64,000 nt of DNA from assembly GCF_014843355.1 (NCBI RefSeq), contig NZ_CP062137.1, positions 1,054,001 to 1,118,000 of the forward strand. The letters are read 5' to 3'. Made by a program: the position numbers and the translations under genes. Shown piece by piece: positions 1 through 8,120 of this stretch (the first letter of the stretch is position 1; each line of letters starts with the position of its first letter). This DNA is from Actinobacillus sp. GY-402. GTDB lineage: Bacteria; Pseudomonadota; Gammaproteobacteria; Enterobacterales; Pasteurellaceae. Under the pieces are notes generated by a model. That model was not told where the DNA came from. It ran no database searches and worked only from the letters and a program-made list of their open reading frames with translations.

Positions 1-252
1 CGCCGCCCGCACGCCGGGGACTTTATTTGCCGTAATACACATGCCAATCCCGGTCCCGCAGGTTAAAATGGCGCGTTCGTATTTGCCTTCCGCCACGGCG
101 GTAGCTACGGCTTCCGCCACATCGGGATACAACACGACATCGCCTTCATCTGCGCCGAAATCATCATATTCAACGCCGATATCGTCCAAATGTTTCATAA
201 TTTCAACTTTCAAACGATACGCCGCTTCATCGCAGCCAATTGCAATTTTCAT
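1..252 (-). CDS. RpiB/LacAB-family sugar-phosphate isomerase (partial, C-terminus off the left edge)
   Basis: The first 84 codons of a RpiB/LacAB-type isomerase; the rest lies beyond base 1. The N-terminus MKIAIGCDEAAYRLK and the catalytic-cysteine stretch ILTCGTGIGMCITANK are visible. ATG at 252 is preceded by AAGGAG. The gene starts 10 nt after the dtnK stop, so it is the third gene of a pdxA2-dtnK-rpiB operon. It is closely similar to the complete paralogue at 22257-22709. RpiB-family proteins isomerise aldose/ketose phosphates; in tetritol catabolism a member (DerI/EryI) converts D-erythrulose 4-phosphate to D-erythrose 4-phosphate. That specific role is inferred from the TPI-like partner gene at 3661. 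It could instead be a general ribose 5-phosphate isomerase B. Confidence 0.9.
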   Translation of the reverse strand, partial: MKIAIGCDEAAYRLKVEIMKHLDDIGVEYDDFGADEGDVVLYPDVAEAVATAVAEGKYERAILTCGTGIGMCITANKVPGVRAA

Positions 253-262
253 TTTTTGCTCC

Positions 263-1624
263 TTAATTATTCTCATCTCTGCAGGCCTCTAAAAAGAGCC
301 GGTCTACAATCTTACAAGCGGTATATTCGTCGCCGGTTAATCCGCCTTTGCCGACGATCGGCATCTTGTTATCGAATTTTCCCACTAAACGACCGATATC
401 CGCCTGCGGAATGACATAATCAATCATTTCGATCGCCGCGACACCCAACTGGTTACAAACATTCACCATGGTATCGCCGCCCGTTGCATAGATGCCGGCA
501 AAACGTTCCGCTCCGACGGCATCAAAAATATCCGCCACAATCATACCCAGGCCGGCATTAATCCGTTCCGCACTTTCGCCTGAAATGTAATTGCGTTTCT
601 CATCCTCTTCGTTAAGATTCAACAACGGACCGTGTAATGCCGTTTCCAGTAAAACCGCACGCGGAGGCACTTTATCCGACAGATAATCTTTCACCCGTTT
701 CACCACTCGTTTGGCTTCTTTATCGGCGATTTCACCGCCTTCAATCATTAACAGCGGATCAACGGAAACACATACATTTCGCTCATCTCGACATAACACG
801 TCCATTTGCAGTTTGGTTACCGGCGTTGCGCTGCCGGCCACCACCAATACGGTTTTCCCTTCGGCACAGCTGTCGCCGTTTTTCGGAATATTAGCTTCTT
901 CTTTATGAATAATGCCGCGATGGAAACCCAGTGCGGCCGTAAACGGCCCAGGATCTACGGCAAGAATGCGGTTTTCCAGCAATAGGCAGGCATGCGCAAT
1001 ATTGGAAACATCTTCCAGGGTAATAGCATCCACCACAATAACCCGATTGCCGAGACGGATTTGCTCCATCAAAGCAATCTTGATTTCATAAATGCCGTGC
1101 ATGACATCGTTTAATGTAACCTGCCCCACATGATGGCGGGTTTGCGCCGCCAATAAAGCCGGAATAAATCCTTCTTTCACCGGCGTTCTCACATCCTGCG
1201 AAACCGGTGTTTTGATTAACGCCACACCGTCAATCACCGAATAACCGCCCACTAAAATCCGACGGGATTGTGGCATCGCCGGAACAACAACCGCAATCGT
1301 ATCTTCCGGTAAAATATCCAGCATGGCGTCAATTTCCACACCGACACCGCCGCGCATGGTGGTATCAATCCGTTTAGAGAAATATTGCACACCCAATTTG
1401 TCCAAAAGTGCGGTAGCTTTTTGCACAGTTTTATAGGCTTCGTGTTTCGGCAACGGTCGACTACTGGTGCTAATGAGTAATGATTCCGAATGAATTTCGT
1501 CATTTAATTTTTCCGCCGCTTCGGTGTGGAAAAATACCGTGGTTTTTGAACCGGAACGCGCCAGCAACACGCCTGTTGTGGTGGCTCCGGTTAAATCATC
1601 TGCGACAACTCCGATTACAGGCAT
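263..1624 (-). CDS. dtnK: Four-carbon acid sugar kinase, DUF1537 family (D-threonate kinase-like)
   Basis: A 453-residue two-domain DUF1537 kinase. The N-terminal signature ADDLTGA lies at residues 8-14. The C-terminal nucleotide-binding half carries GGDT at about 382-385 and a glycine-rich KGGLTG at about 426-431. ATG at 1624 has an AGGAG ribosome site. Family members phosphorylate D-threonate, D-erythronate or L-threonate at O4. Pairing with pdxA2, 21 nt upstream, is the arrangement described for D-threonate: DtnK makes 4-phospho-D-threonate and PdxA2 oxidises it, with decarboxylation to dihydroxyacetone phosphate. The substrate is inferred from that pairing; no aldolase (OtnC) or isomerase (OtnI) of the erythronate/L-threonate routes is seen nearby. 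Cytoplasmic; probably controlled by the DeoR-type regulator encoded divergently. Confidence 0.88.
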   Translation of the reverse strand: MPVIGVVADDLTGATTTGVLLARSGSKTTVFFHTEAAEKLNDEIHSESLLISTSSRPLPKHEAYKTVQKATALLDKLGVQYFSKRIDTTMRGGVGVEIDAMLDILPEDTIAVVVPAMPQSRRILVGGYSVIDGVALIKTPVSQDVRTPVKEGFIPALLAAQTRHHVGQVTLNDVMHGIYEIKIALMEQIRLGNRVIVVDAITLEDVSNIAHACLLLENRILAVDPGPFTAALGFHRGIIHKEEANIPKNGDSCAEGKTVLVVAGSATPVTKLQMDVLCRDERNVCVSVDPLLMIEGGEIADKEAKRVVKRVKDYLSDKVPPRAVLLETALHGPLLNLNEEDEKRNYISGESAERINAGLGMIVADIFDAVGAERFAGIYATGGDTMVNVCNQLGVAAIEMIDYVIPQADIGRLVGKFDNKMPIVGKGGLTGDEYTACKIVDRLFLEACRDENN

Positions 1625-1645
1625 AGAGTAACTCCTATAAATGAA

Positions 1646-2656
1646 TTACGATTTTTTGTTCATATACTTGGCGGTATATTCGGCAAGCACCTTGGTGGAT
1701 TCGATCATGCTGACACCGTTGGCAATGTTCTTACCGGCAATATCAAAGGCCGTACCGTGGTCAACAGAACTGCGCATGAACGGCAACCCGAAAGTAATAG
1801 TGACGGATTTCTCAAAATCCAACGTTTTGCAGGCAATATGACCTTGGTCGTGATACAGCGACAAAATAGCGTCATACTTGCCGGATTTACCGATATGGAA
1901 CACGGAATCCGCCGGAACCGGACCTGTGACATTAATGCCCGCCGCTTTTGCCGCTTCCACCGCCGGAATTAATTCGTCAATTTCTTCCCGACCGAATAAA
2001 CCGTTATCGCCGCCGTGCGGATTTAACGCCGCGACCGCAATAAACGGATTTTCAATACCGATATTGCGCAGCTCTTTATCGATATTTTTTACGTTTTCCA
2101 ACACCCGTTCTTTGGTGGCATATTTACAGGCATCAATCACCGACATATGCCGGCTGACGAAAAATACGCGTAATTTATGGCAACTGAACATCGTCAAGCC
2201 GTAAGGCGAATGGGTTTCATTTTGGTAAATTTCGGTATGGCCCGGTTCTTTCACGCCGACCAGTTTGATGGCACGTTTATGAATCGGCGCAGTAGAAACC
2301 GCATCAATTTTATGCGCCATGCCCAATTCAATGGATTTCATCACCCAGTCGTAAGACATTTGCCCCGCCAATGCCTGAACTTCACCCCACTTAATGGAAT
2401 CCGTGTCGTAAACCCCGGTTTCCAGCACATCCACCGTACCGTATTCGTATTTTGCTTCGGCGGGATCACTAATTTTGCGGTAATCCAATGAAACCCCTCT
2501 GACTTTGGCGGCACGATCAAGAATCGCAATACTGCCGATCACAAAGGGTTTGCATACGTCATGAATTTCTTTACTCAGCATGGTATCCACCACAATTTCC
2601 GGACCAATCCCCGCCGGATCCCCCATAGTCAATGCAATAACAGGTTTCTTATCCAT
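1646..2656 (-). CDS. pdxA2: 4-phospho-D-threonate 3-dehydrogenase, PdxA2 type
   Basis: A 336-residue PdxA-family NAD-dependent dehydrogenase. Visible motifs are MGDPAGIGPEIV at residues 11-22, STAPIHK, a GHTE metal/substrate histidine, NPHGGDNG and YHDQGH, together giving the metal-binding histidines of PdxA. It is first in the pdxA2-dtnK-rpiB operon; ATG at 2656 follows GGAG. Genuine PdxA acts in pyridoxal phosphate synthesis, whereas PdxA2 next to a DUF1537 kinase oxidises 4-phospho-D-threonate (or the erythronate isomer) to a 3-keto acid that loses CO2 to give dihydroxyacetone phosphate. Context favours the catabolic role. A perfect copy of the putative DeoR operator abuts its Shine-Dalgarno sequence, suggesting direct repression. 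A more divergent PdxA homologue lies at 28478-29494. Confidence 0.88.
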   Translation of the reverse strand: MDKKPVIALTMGDPAGIGPEIVVDTMLSKEIHDVCKPFVIGSIAILDRAAKVRGVSLDYRKISDPAEAKYEYGTVDVLETGVYDTDSIKWGEVQALAGQMSYDWVMKSIELGMAHKIDAVSTAPIHKRAIKLVGVKEPGHTEIYQNETHSPYGLTMFSCHKLRVFFVSRHMSVIDACKYATKERVLENVKNIDKELRNIGIENPFIAVAALNPHGGDNGLFGREEIDELIPAVEAAKAAGINVTGPVPADSVFHIGKSGKYDAILSLYHDQGHIACKTLDFEKSVTITFGLPFMRSSVDHGTAFDIAGKNIANGVSMIESTKVLAEYTAKYMNKKS

Positions 2657-2666
2657 ACAAAACTCC

Positions 2667-2683
2667 TTTCGTTTATTTTCGTT
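2667..2683 (-). promoter_or_regulatory. Putative DeoR-family operator, copy 1
   Basis: TTTCGTTTATTTTCGTT is the exact reverse complement of the 17-mer at 2788-2804. It lies in the 5' leader of pdxA2, directly against the GGAG ribosome site. Read on the minus strand it is a tandem AACGAAAATA/AACGAAA direct repeat with about one helical turn per unit, a layout common for DeoR-family operators. Assignment to the adjacent regulator is inferred. Confidence 0.6.
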
Positions 2684-2787
2684 TTAAATAAAAGATAAAT
2701 TAATAATACGCGTGTTTTTTATAATGTCATTAAAAGTGCGGTAAAAATACAGCATATTTTTTAAAAATGAGAAGTAGATCAAATTTT

Positions 2788-2804
2788 AACGAAAATAAAC
2801 GAAA
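2788..2804 (+). promoter_or_regulatory. Putative DeoR-family operator, copy 2
   Basis: AACGAAAATAAACGAAA, the perfect inverted partner of copy 1; the second 10-bp unit continues to 2807. It lies just upstream of a possible promoter for the regulator gene (weak -35 TTTCAT 2809-2814, -10 TATAAT 2832-2837, 17-bp spacer). The two copies are about 121 bp apart centre to centre, so looping and joint control of both divergent transcripts are possible. The intergenic region also holds one USS (AAAGTGCGGT at 2733-2742). Confidence 0.6.
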
Positions 2805-2867
2805 ATAATTTCATGTGAACAAAAAGTATTCTATAATAGGCATTACAAAGTAACGAAGGAAAGAAAT

Positions 2868-3638
2868 ATGGCGCAATATACCGAAAGGGAACAACAAATA
2901 TTAACGATTCTGGAACAACAACAATATGTAGATAATATCGAACTAAGCCAATTATTAAATTGTTCCGTCGTGACGATCCGTACGGCTATCCGTTCACTTG
3001 AGAAACAAGGCGCATTAATTCGGACGCACGGCGGTGCGCTGCCTACGCCGCCGATGATTTCCGTTTCCCTGCCGGCGGGGAATATATTCAAAGATCGGGA
3101 AAATAAACTCAAAATCGCAGAAAAAGCCTACCAATACATTAACGATCGCGACACAATCATTCTCGATGACTCTTCTAACAGTTTTTATCTGGCGCAGGTG
3201 ATTAAACAATACGCCGACAAATATCTGGTGGTTATCACCAATTCTCTTTATGTGGCGTGCGAACTGGCTAATATCGACAATATTGAAATTATGCTGATTG
3301 GCGGGCTGATTTCCGGCAAAATTCCGGCATCCATGGGGGAAAGCGCTATCGATATGATGAAAAATTTCAGAGCGAGTAAAGCCTTTATCGGCGTACACGG
3401 TGTTCATCCGGAAATCGGAATCACCTCCATCGGTAACGATCAGATGCAAATTAAAAAACTCATTTTTGAAATCGCCAAAGAAGTCTACGTATTGACCTGT
3501 AGCAATAAATTTGTGACGGAGCATTTGTTTGTTTCCGCGCCGTTAAATAAGGTACACAGAATTATTACGGATAAAGGTATTTCCTTAAAATTTTATAATC
3601 AGCTCAAAAACGTTACATCCGTTGACGTCGTTAAATAA
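2868..3638 (+). CDS. DeoR-family transcriptional regulator
   Basis: A 256-residue DeoR/GlpR-type regulator. The N-terminal winged helix-turn-helix spans about residues 7-58, with recognition segment LLNCSVVTIRTAIRSLEKQG followed by the family's HGGA turn. A DeoRC sugar-phosphate sensor domain follows (about 80-235), with ILDDSSNSFYLA, ITNSLYVACEL and MLIGG. ATG at 2868 has AAGGA. It is transcribed divergently from pdxA2-dtnK-rpiB and is followed after 22 nt by the TPI-like gene, so it probably regulates both arms. The effector is likely a phosphorylated four-carbon intermediate by analogy with other DeoR members; this is inference. Two perfect inverted operator-like sequences lie in the intergenic space. 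Confidence 0.9.
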   Translation: MAQYTEREQQILTILEQQQYVDNIELSQLLNCSVVTIRTAIRSLEKQGALIRTHGGALPTPPMISVSLPAGNIFKDRENKLKIAEKAYQYINDRDTIILDDSSNSFYLAQVIKQYADKYLVVITNSLYVACELANIDNIEIMLIGGLISGKIPASMGESAIDMMKNFRASKAFIGVHGVHPEIGITSIGNDQMQIKKLIFEIAKEVYVLTCSNKFVTEHLFVSAPLNKVHRIITDKGISLKFYNQLKNVTSVDVVK

Positions 3639-3660
3639 TCACAGACAGAAGGAATGTGTT

Positions 3661-4446
3661 ATGGCAAAAAAAATTTATTTCGGTACTAACCTGAAAATGT
3701 ACAAAGGCAATGCGGAAGTGGTGGACTATTTGACCCAATTATCCCAATTATCGGATACGCTGCCCGCAGATAAGGATCTGGAATTGTTTGTCATTCCCTC
3801 TTTCACTGCCCTGAGTGATGCCGTCGCCGCCGTGCGCAGCATATCTTCCAAGCATCCGATTATGATCGGCGCGCAAAATATGAACCCTCATGATTGCGGT
3901 CAGTTCACCGGCGATATTTCGCCGCTTATGTTGAAAGAACTGGGCGTTCGGCTGGTAATGATCGGACATTCCGAACGGCGCCATGTGTTTAAAGAAACGG
4001 ATCAGGAAGAAAATGCCAAAGTACTGGCGGCGCTCAAACATCAATTCGTCACGCTGCTTTGCGTGGGTGAAACGCTGGAACAAAAAAATTACGATATTTC
4101 CGATGAAATATTAAGAACGCAGCTGAAAATCGGTTTGCACGGCGTCACACCGGCTCAATTACCGTTATTACGCATCGCTTACGAACCGGTTTGGGCAATC
4201 GGTACCGCCGGAATCCCGGCATCCGCCGACTATGCCGATGCTAAACAGGCGGTCATCAAACAATGTTTAATCGAATTGTTCGGCAAAGAAGGGAATAAAA
4301 TCCCGGTCTTTTACGGCGGCAGCGTTAACCCGGAAAACGCGCCCGAATTATTCGTCCAACCGCATATCGACGGCTTGTTTATCGGACGCAGCGCCTGGGA
4401 CGCAGAGAAATTTTATACATTAATGTCCGGTTTATTGACTGAATAA
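3661..4446 (+). CDS. Triosephosphate isomerase-family sugar-phosphate isomerase (TpiA2/LerI-like)
   Basis: A 261-residue TIM-barrel isomerase. A longer frame opens at a TTG at 3622, but ATG at 3661 has AAGGA and yields the normal TPI N-terminus. Catalytic residues are intact: Asn10/Lys12 in FGTNLKMY, His103 in GHSERR, Glu175 in AYEPVWAIGT, and the phosphate loop GGSVNPEN. The N-terminal TNLKMY differs from the GNWKMN usual in housekeeping TpiA, and the catabolic setting suggests a specialised paralogue. Relatives in tetritol/erythritol pathways (LerI, EryH) isomerise L-erythrulose 1-phosphate to D-erythrulose 4-phosphate. Feeding dihydroxyacetone phosphate into glycolysis is the alternative. 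It is closely related (about two thirds identical by eye) to the TPI half of the fusion at 17569-18645. Confidence 0.85.
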   Translation: MAKKIYFGTNLKMYKGNAEVVDYLTQLSQLSDTLPADKDLELFVIPSFTALSDAVAAVRSISSKHPIMIGAQNMNPHDCGQFTGDISPLMLKELGVRLVMIGHSERRHVFKETDQEENAKVLAALKHQFVTLLCVGETLEQKNYDISDEILRTQLKIGLHGVTPAQLPLLRIAYEPVWAIGTAGIPASADYADAKQAVIKQCLIELFGKEGNKIPVFYGGSVNPENAPELFVQPHIDGLFIGRSAWDAEKFYTLMSGLLTE

Positions 4447-4481
4447 ATTGGAATTTATTTAAATTACTGCGGCGAAATACT

Positions 4482-4525
4482 AAAGTGCGGTCGAAAAAAC
4501 AATTAAAATTTCGACCGCACTTTTT
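4482..4525 (+). terminator. USS-pair rho-independent terminator
   Basis: AAAGTGCGGTCGAAA and its exact complement TTTCGACCGCACTTT form a 15-bp stem followed by a T run. It ends the regulator-TPI transcript and carries two inverted uptake signals. Confidence 0.85.
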
Positions 4526-4588
4526 ATTTACTTATTTCTAGGTGTTTCTAGCCACCTTATACCTGATATAATTAGTCGGGTATTTGAT

Positions 4589-4611
4589 TGATTAAAATAT
4601 TTTATTAATCA
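4589..4611. promoter_or_regulatory. Palindrome upstream of norB, possible NsrR/FNR-type site
   Basis: TGATTAA and TTAATCA flank a 9-bp AT-rich core 50 bp before the norB start; an upstream TATAAT lies at 4567-4572. The total length of 23 bp suits NsrR, the usual NO-responsive repressor of norB, but the sequence is not a close match to the NsrR consensus. TTGATTGATTAA here also weakly resembles an FNR box. Regulator identity is unresolved. Confidence 0.35.
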
Positions 4612-4660
4612 TTTCCGAATACAACAGAATTTTAACTAACCTTATTCCAAGGAGTAAACC

Positions 4661-6901
4661 ATGGGAAAATATAAAAAACTGTGGGCGATCCTAGTCATCG
4701 TACTCACTGTAACCTTTACGATACTCGGTTATATGGGCGTTGAAGTTTATCGTCAGGCACCACCGATTCCCAAAGCTTATGTGTCTGAAACCGGCGAAAC
4801 GGTGATAACGGAAAGCGATATTCTCGCCGGTCAAACCGCTTGGCAGACAACCGGTGGTATGGAAGTGGGATCTCTTTTGGGGCACGGTGCATACCAAGCG
4901 CCGGACTGGACGGCCGATTGGCTTCATCGCGAATTAACCGAATGGCTGGATATTACGGCACAAACCATGTTTCAAAAAACATATGCCGAATTAGATCCGA
5001 CCGCTCAAGCCGCGTTACAGGCTGCCTTACGCGAAGAATATCGCCATCATAGCCGTGTGAATGAAGACGGCAATGTCGTATTATCCAATACCCGTTTACA
5101 GGCAATTCGTCAAACCGCTGATTATTACGATAAATTATATGGCGACGACCCATCAATGATTCCAACCCGTGAATCCTTTGCAATGAAGAACAATACACTG
5201 CCGAGTTCCGAAGCTCGTCAGAAATTATCGGATTTTTTCTTCTGGACAGCCTGGGCGGCATCCACTAGCCGGCCGAATGCGGAAGTCACTTACACTAACA
5301 ATTGGCCACACGAACCCTTGATTAATAATGTACCGACGACGGAAAACATTATGTGGTCACTGATTTCTATCGTCTGCTTAATTGCCGGTATCGGATTCCT
5401 GATCTGGGGCTATTCTTTCTTTCGCAATCATAATGAGAAAGTGCCTGAAGCGCCGACAACCGATCCTCTGTTAAAATTAAATTTAACGCCGTCACAAAAA
5501 GCGTTAGGGAAATATGTCTTTCTGACTTTGGCATTATTTGTAGTCCAAGTCGGGTTAGGCGGTGTATTGGCGCATTACACGGTTGAAGGTCAAAAATTCT
5601 ACGGCTTGGATATTTCTCAACTGCTCCCTTATTCCTTAATCCGAACCTGGCATATTCAATCCGCTTTGTTCTGGATTGCAACAGGTTTTTTAACTGCCGG
5701 CCTATTTCTGGCTCCGGTTATCAACGGCGGAAAAGATCCGAAATATCAGAAGTTCGGGGTAAATTTCCTGTTCTTTGCATTATTGCTCGTGGTAATCGGT
5801 TCTTACAGCGGTAACTTCTTTGCATTGAGCCACCGGATTCCTACGGAACTAAACTTCTGGTTCGGTCATCAAGGCTATGAATACTTAGACTTAGGACGTT
5901 TCTGGCAATTACTGTTATTTGTAGGTTTCCTGGTTTGGTTATGGTTGATGCTACGATGCACGCGTCATTCTTTCAAACAGAACGGTGACAAAAACTTACT
6001 TGCCATTTTTATCGCTTCAATTATCGGTGTCGGACTCTTCTACGGACCGGGGTTATTCTATGGTGAACATTCCACTATCACGATAATGGAATATTGGCGT
6101 TGGTGGGTCGTGCACTTATGGGTGGAAGGCTTCTTTGAAGTATTTGCGACCTGTGCATTAGCATTTATTTTCTACAATCTGGGATTAGTCAGCTATCATA
6201 GTGCAACCATCGCCTCATTGATGGCGGGAAGCCTGTTCCTTGTAGGCGGTATTCCTGGAACTGCACATCATTTCTATTTTTCAGGTACAACAACACCGGC
6301 ATTAGCCGCCGGTGCAGTATTTTCCGCATTGGAAGTCGTGCCGTTGGTGCTTTTGGGAAATGAGGCCTATGAACATTGGTCATATCAACATAGAACCACA
6401 TGGATGCAAAAATTACGTTGGCCTTTAATGTGCTTCGTTGCTGTAGCGTTCTGGAATATGTTGGGTGCCGGTGTATTCGGCTTCCTGATTAACCCACCGA
6501 TTTCATTATTTTACCTGCAAGGTTTAAATACTACCGCCGTCCACGCGCATGCCGCTCTATTCGGCGTGTACGGGTTCCTGGCATTAGGTTTCGTATTACT
6601 TGTAGCGCGTTACTTAAAACCTGATTTCCAATTCAATGAGAAACTCATGAAAACAGGTTTCTGGTCAATGAATGCAGGTTTAGTACTGATGATTGCCATC
6701 AGCTTACTGCCAATCGGCTTATACCAGGTTTCCGCCAGTATCAGCGAAGGGTTATGGTATGCCCGTAGCGAGGGTTTTCTACAACAGGATTTTCTCCAGA
6801 CATTGCGCTGGTTACGCACGCTCGGTGATTTAATCCTGATCTTTGGCGCCGTATTATTTGCCTATGAAGTAACGCGATTAACGTTCAGTCATAAAAAATA
6901 A
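4661..6901 (+). CDS. norB: Quinol-dependent nitric oxide reductase (qNOR)
   Basis: A 746-residue single-subunit qNOR, an integral inner-membrane enzyme reducing 2 NO to N2O with quinol as donor. Residues 1-30 form a first membrane helix. About 30-220 is the periplasmic cytochrome c-like domain fused in qNOR, with no haem-binding CxxCH. From about 226 on comes the haem-copper-oxidase-like bundle. Candidate haem and FeB ligands are His485 (HLWVEGFFE), His536-His537 (GTAHHFYF) and His628/His630 (VHAHAALFG). ATG at 4661 follows CCAAGGAG. It is a lone gene; no norC or NO-responsive regulator is adjacent. The likely role is detoxification of host- or nitrite-derived NO rather than full denitrification. 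Confidence 0.95.
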   Translation: MGKYKKLWAILVIVLTVTFTILGYMGVEVYRQAPPIPKAYVSETGETVITESDILAGQTAWQTTGGMEVGSLLGHGAYQAPDWTADWLHRELTEWLDITAQTMFQKTYAELDPTAQAALQAALREEYRHHSRVNEDGNVVLSNTRLQAIRQTADYYDKLYGDDPSMIPTRESFAMKNNTLPSSEARQKLSDFFFWTAWAASTSRPNAEVTYTNNWPHEPLINNVPTTENIMWSLISIVCLIAGIGFLIWGYSFFRNHNEKVPEAPTTDPLLKLNLTPSQKALGKYVFLTLALFVVQVGLGGVLAHYTVEGQKFYGLDISQLLPYSLIRTWHIQSALFWIATGFLTAGLFLAPVINGGKDPKYQKFGVNFLFFALLLVVIGSYSGNFFALSHRIPTELNFWFGHQGYEYLDLGRFWQLLLFVGFLVWLWLMLRCTRHSFKQNGDKNLLAIFIASIIGVGLFYGPGLFYGEHSTITIMEYWRWWVVHLWVEGFFEVFATCALAFIFYNLGLVSYHSATIASLMAGSLFLVGGIPGTAHHFYFSGTTTPALAAGAVFSALEVVPLVLLGNEAYEHWSYQHRTTWMQKLRWPLMCFVAVAFWNMLGAGVFGFLINPPISLFYLQGLNTTAVHAHAALFGVYGFLALGFVLLVARYLKPDFQFNEKLMKTGFWSMNAGLVLMIAISLLPIGLYQVSASISEGLWYARSEGFLQQDFLQTLRWLRTLGDLILIFGAVLFAYEVTRLTFSHKK

Positions 6902-6940
6902 CCACAATAAAATATTCAGAATATGCCAATATAAGGTAAA

Positions 6941-6970
6941 AAAAGCCATCTTTTCACAAAGACGGCTTTT
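6941..6970. terminator. Bidirectional terminator between norB and glpF
   Basis: AAAAGCCATC and GACGGCTTTT pair with one mismatch around a 10-nt loop, with A and T runs on both sides. It serves the convergent norB and glpF transcripts. Confidence 0.75.
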
Positions 6971-6991
6971 TAATTTGACCGAAATATTCCG

Positions 6992-7732
6992 TTACATAAT
7001 CGCATTATAAGCGACTGCCGCAATAATACCGCCAATCATTGGACCCACAACGGGCACCCATGCATAAGCCCAGTCCGCCGGTGTGTTGAGTTTTTTACCT
7101 AAGCACGCTAATGCGATACGCGGTCCCAGGTCTCGAGCCGGATTAATGGCGTAACCGGTCGTACCGCCCAAACTTAAACCGATCGCCCAAACCAGGATTG
7201 CAACCGGTAAAGCGCCGATTGAACCTAAACCTATTGGCGCCGGTGTGTCTGAGCCGGGTAACATGACATGACCGGATGAAATAAAGAAGATGATAGAAAC
7301 TAAAACAACGGTTCCAATGATTTCGCAGAACAAGTTATTTGCATAGTTACGAATTGCCGGTTCCGTTGAGAAACAAGCACGTTTTGAAGCCGCATCGTCT
7401 GTAGCGAGGAAGTGATCGCGGTAGAATAAATAGACGATGAATCCGCCAAGCACACCGCCGGCAATTTGCGCGGCAATATAACCGGGAACCATTGCCCAAT
7501 CAAATGAACCTTTCACGGCAACACCGATCGTGACTGCCGGATTTAAATGTGCACCGCTATATTCCCCCGTCGCCACGACCGCAACATATACGGCAAATGC
7601 CCACGCGGTTGTAATCACAATCCAACCGGAACCGTTACCTTTTGTTTTGTTTAAGCACACATTGGCAACTACGCCGTTACCCATTAAGACTAATAGTGCC
7701 GTGCCTAAAAATTCGGCTAAATAAGCGTTCAT
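6992..7732 (-). CDS. glpF: Glycerol uptake facilitator (aquaglyceroporin)
   Basis: A 246-residue MIP-family channel with six membrane segments. The two half-helix signatures are NPA at residues 64-66 and NPAR at 197-200. Asp201 directly after the second motif marks glycerol facilitators as opposed to strict aquaporins. ATG at 7732 follows GGAGA. It is transcribed divergently from glpK across a 388-bp regulatory region, unlike the glpF-glpK operon of E. coli. It admits glycerol by facilitated diffusion, which GlpK then traps as glycerol 3-phosphate. Confidence 0.95.
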   Translation of the reverse strand: MNAYLAEFLGTALLVLMGNGVVANVCLNKTKGNGSGWIVITTAWAFAVYVAVVATGEYSGAHLNPAVTIGVAVKGSFDWAMVPGYIAAQIAGGVLGGFIVYLFYRDHFLATDDAASKRACFSTEPAIRNYANNLFCEIIGTVVLVSIIFFISSGHVMLPGSDTPAPIGLGSIGALPVAILVWAIGLSLGGTTGYAINPARDLGPRIALACLGKKLNTPADWAYAWVPVVGPMIGGIIAAVAYNAIM

Positions 7733-7763
7733 AAGAAAATCTCCATATTATTGATGAACTATA

Positions 7764-7784
7764 ATGTTCTTTTTCAAAAACATA
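7764..7784. promoter_or_regulatory. GlpR-like operator in the glpF leader
   Basis: An imperfect palindrome with half-sites ATGTTC and AACAT, resembling the GlpR consensus (TGTTCG-type half sites). It lies just upstream of glpF. A further half-site ATTTCGTTCG occurs at 7793-7802. Moderate match only. Confidence 0.4.
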
Positions 7785-7903
7785 AATCGGCAATTTCGTT
7801 CGTTTTCAATCAAGCAATATTTTAGAGACTTATGTGACTGAACGTTATTATCTGGCTTTATCTTGCAATAAAGCAATAACGCCTTATCTCTTTTTTTCTA
7901 AAA

Positions 7904-7919
7904 TGTTAACTGGATCACA
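7904..7919. promoter_or_regulatory. CRP-like site
   Basis: TGTTAACTGGATCACA fits TGTGA-N6-TCACA with one mismatch, midway between glpF and glpK. Catabolite control of glycerol genes by cAMP-CRP is established in enteric bacteria. Confidence 0.5.
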
Positions 7920-7955
7920 TTATTTTTCGAAAAATGTTTAATGTTGATAAATTTT

Positions 7956-7971
7956 TGTGACGAAGTTCAAA
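7956..7971. promoter_or_regulatory. CRP-like site
   Basis: TGTGACGAAGTTCAAA, one mismatch from TGTGA-N6-TCACA, 150 bp before the glpK start codon. Confidence 0.45.
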
Positions 7972-8000
7972 AATTTGAAAAATAACCATTTAATTTATGC

Positions 8001-8047
8001 GCATATTCGATTAACGTATGACTGCAATTTGTTCGTTTACGCTCAAA
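8001..8047. promoter_or_regulatory. Tandem GlpR-like operators upstream of glpK
   Basis: Two adjacent palindromic sites: CATATTCGATTAACGTATGA at 8002-8021 and TTTGTTCGTTTACGCTCAAA at 8028-8047. Both keep the TTCG half-site pattern of GlpR operators and lie about 26 bp apart (phased by 2.5 helical turns). No glpR gene is in the window. Confidence 0.5.
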
Positions 8048-8120
8048 GAATGTTAACTGGCTTTCTATGTGCATAGAAAATAAACGATTTAATCCGATAA
8101 ACATCCGAAGGAAATTTATT

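Noticed and set aside
3622..3660. Longer TTG start for the TPI-like gene
   Set aside because: It would overlap the regulator's 3' end and add 13 non-homologous residues; ATG at 3661 has AAGGA and matches the paralogue's start.
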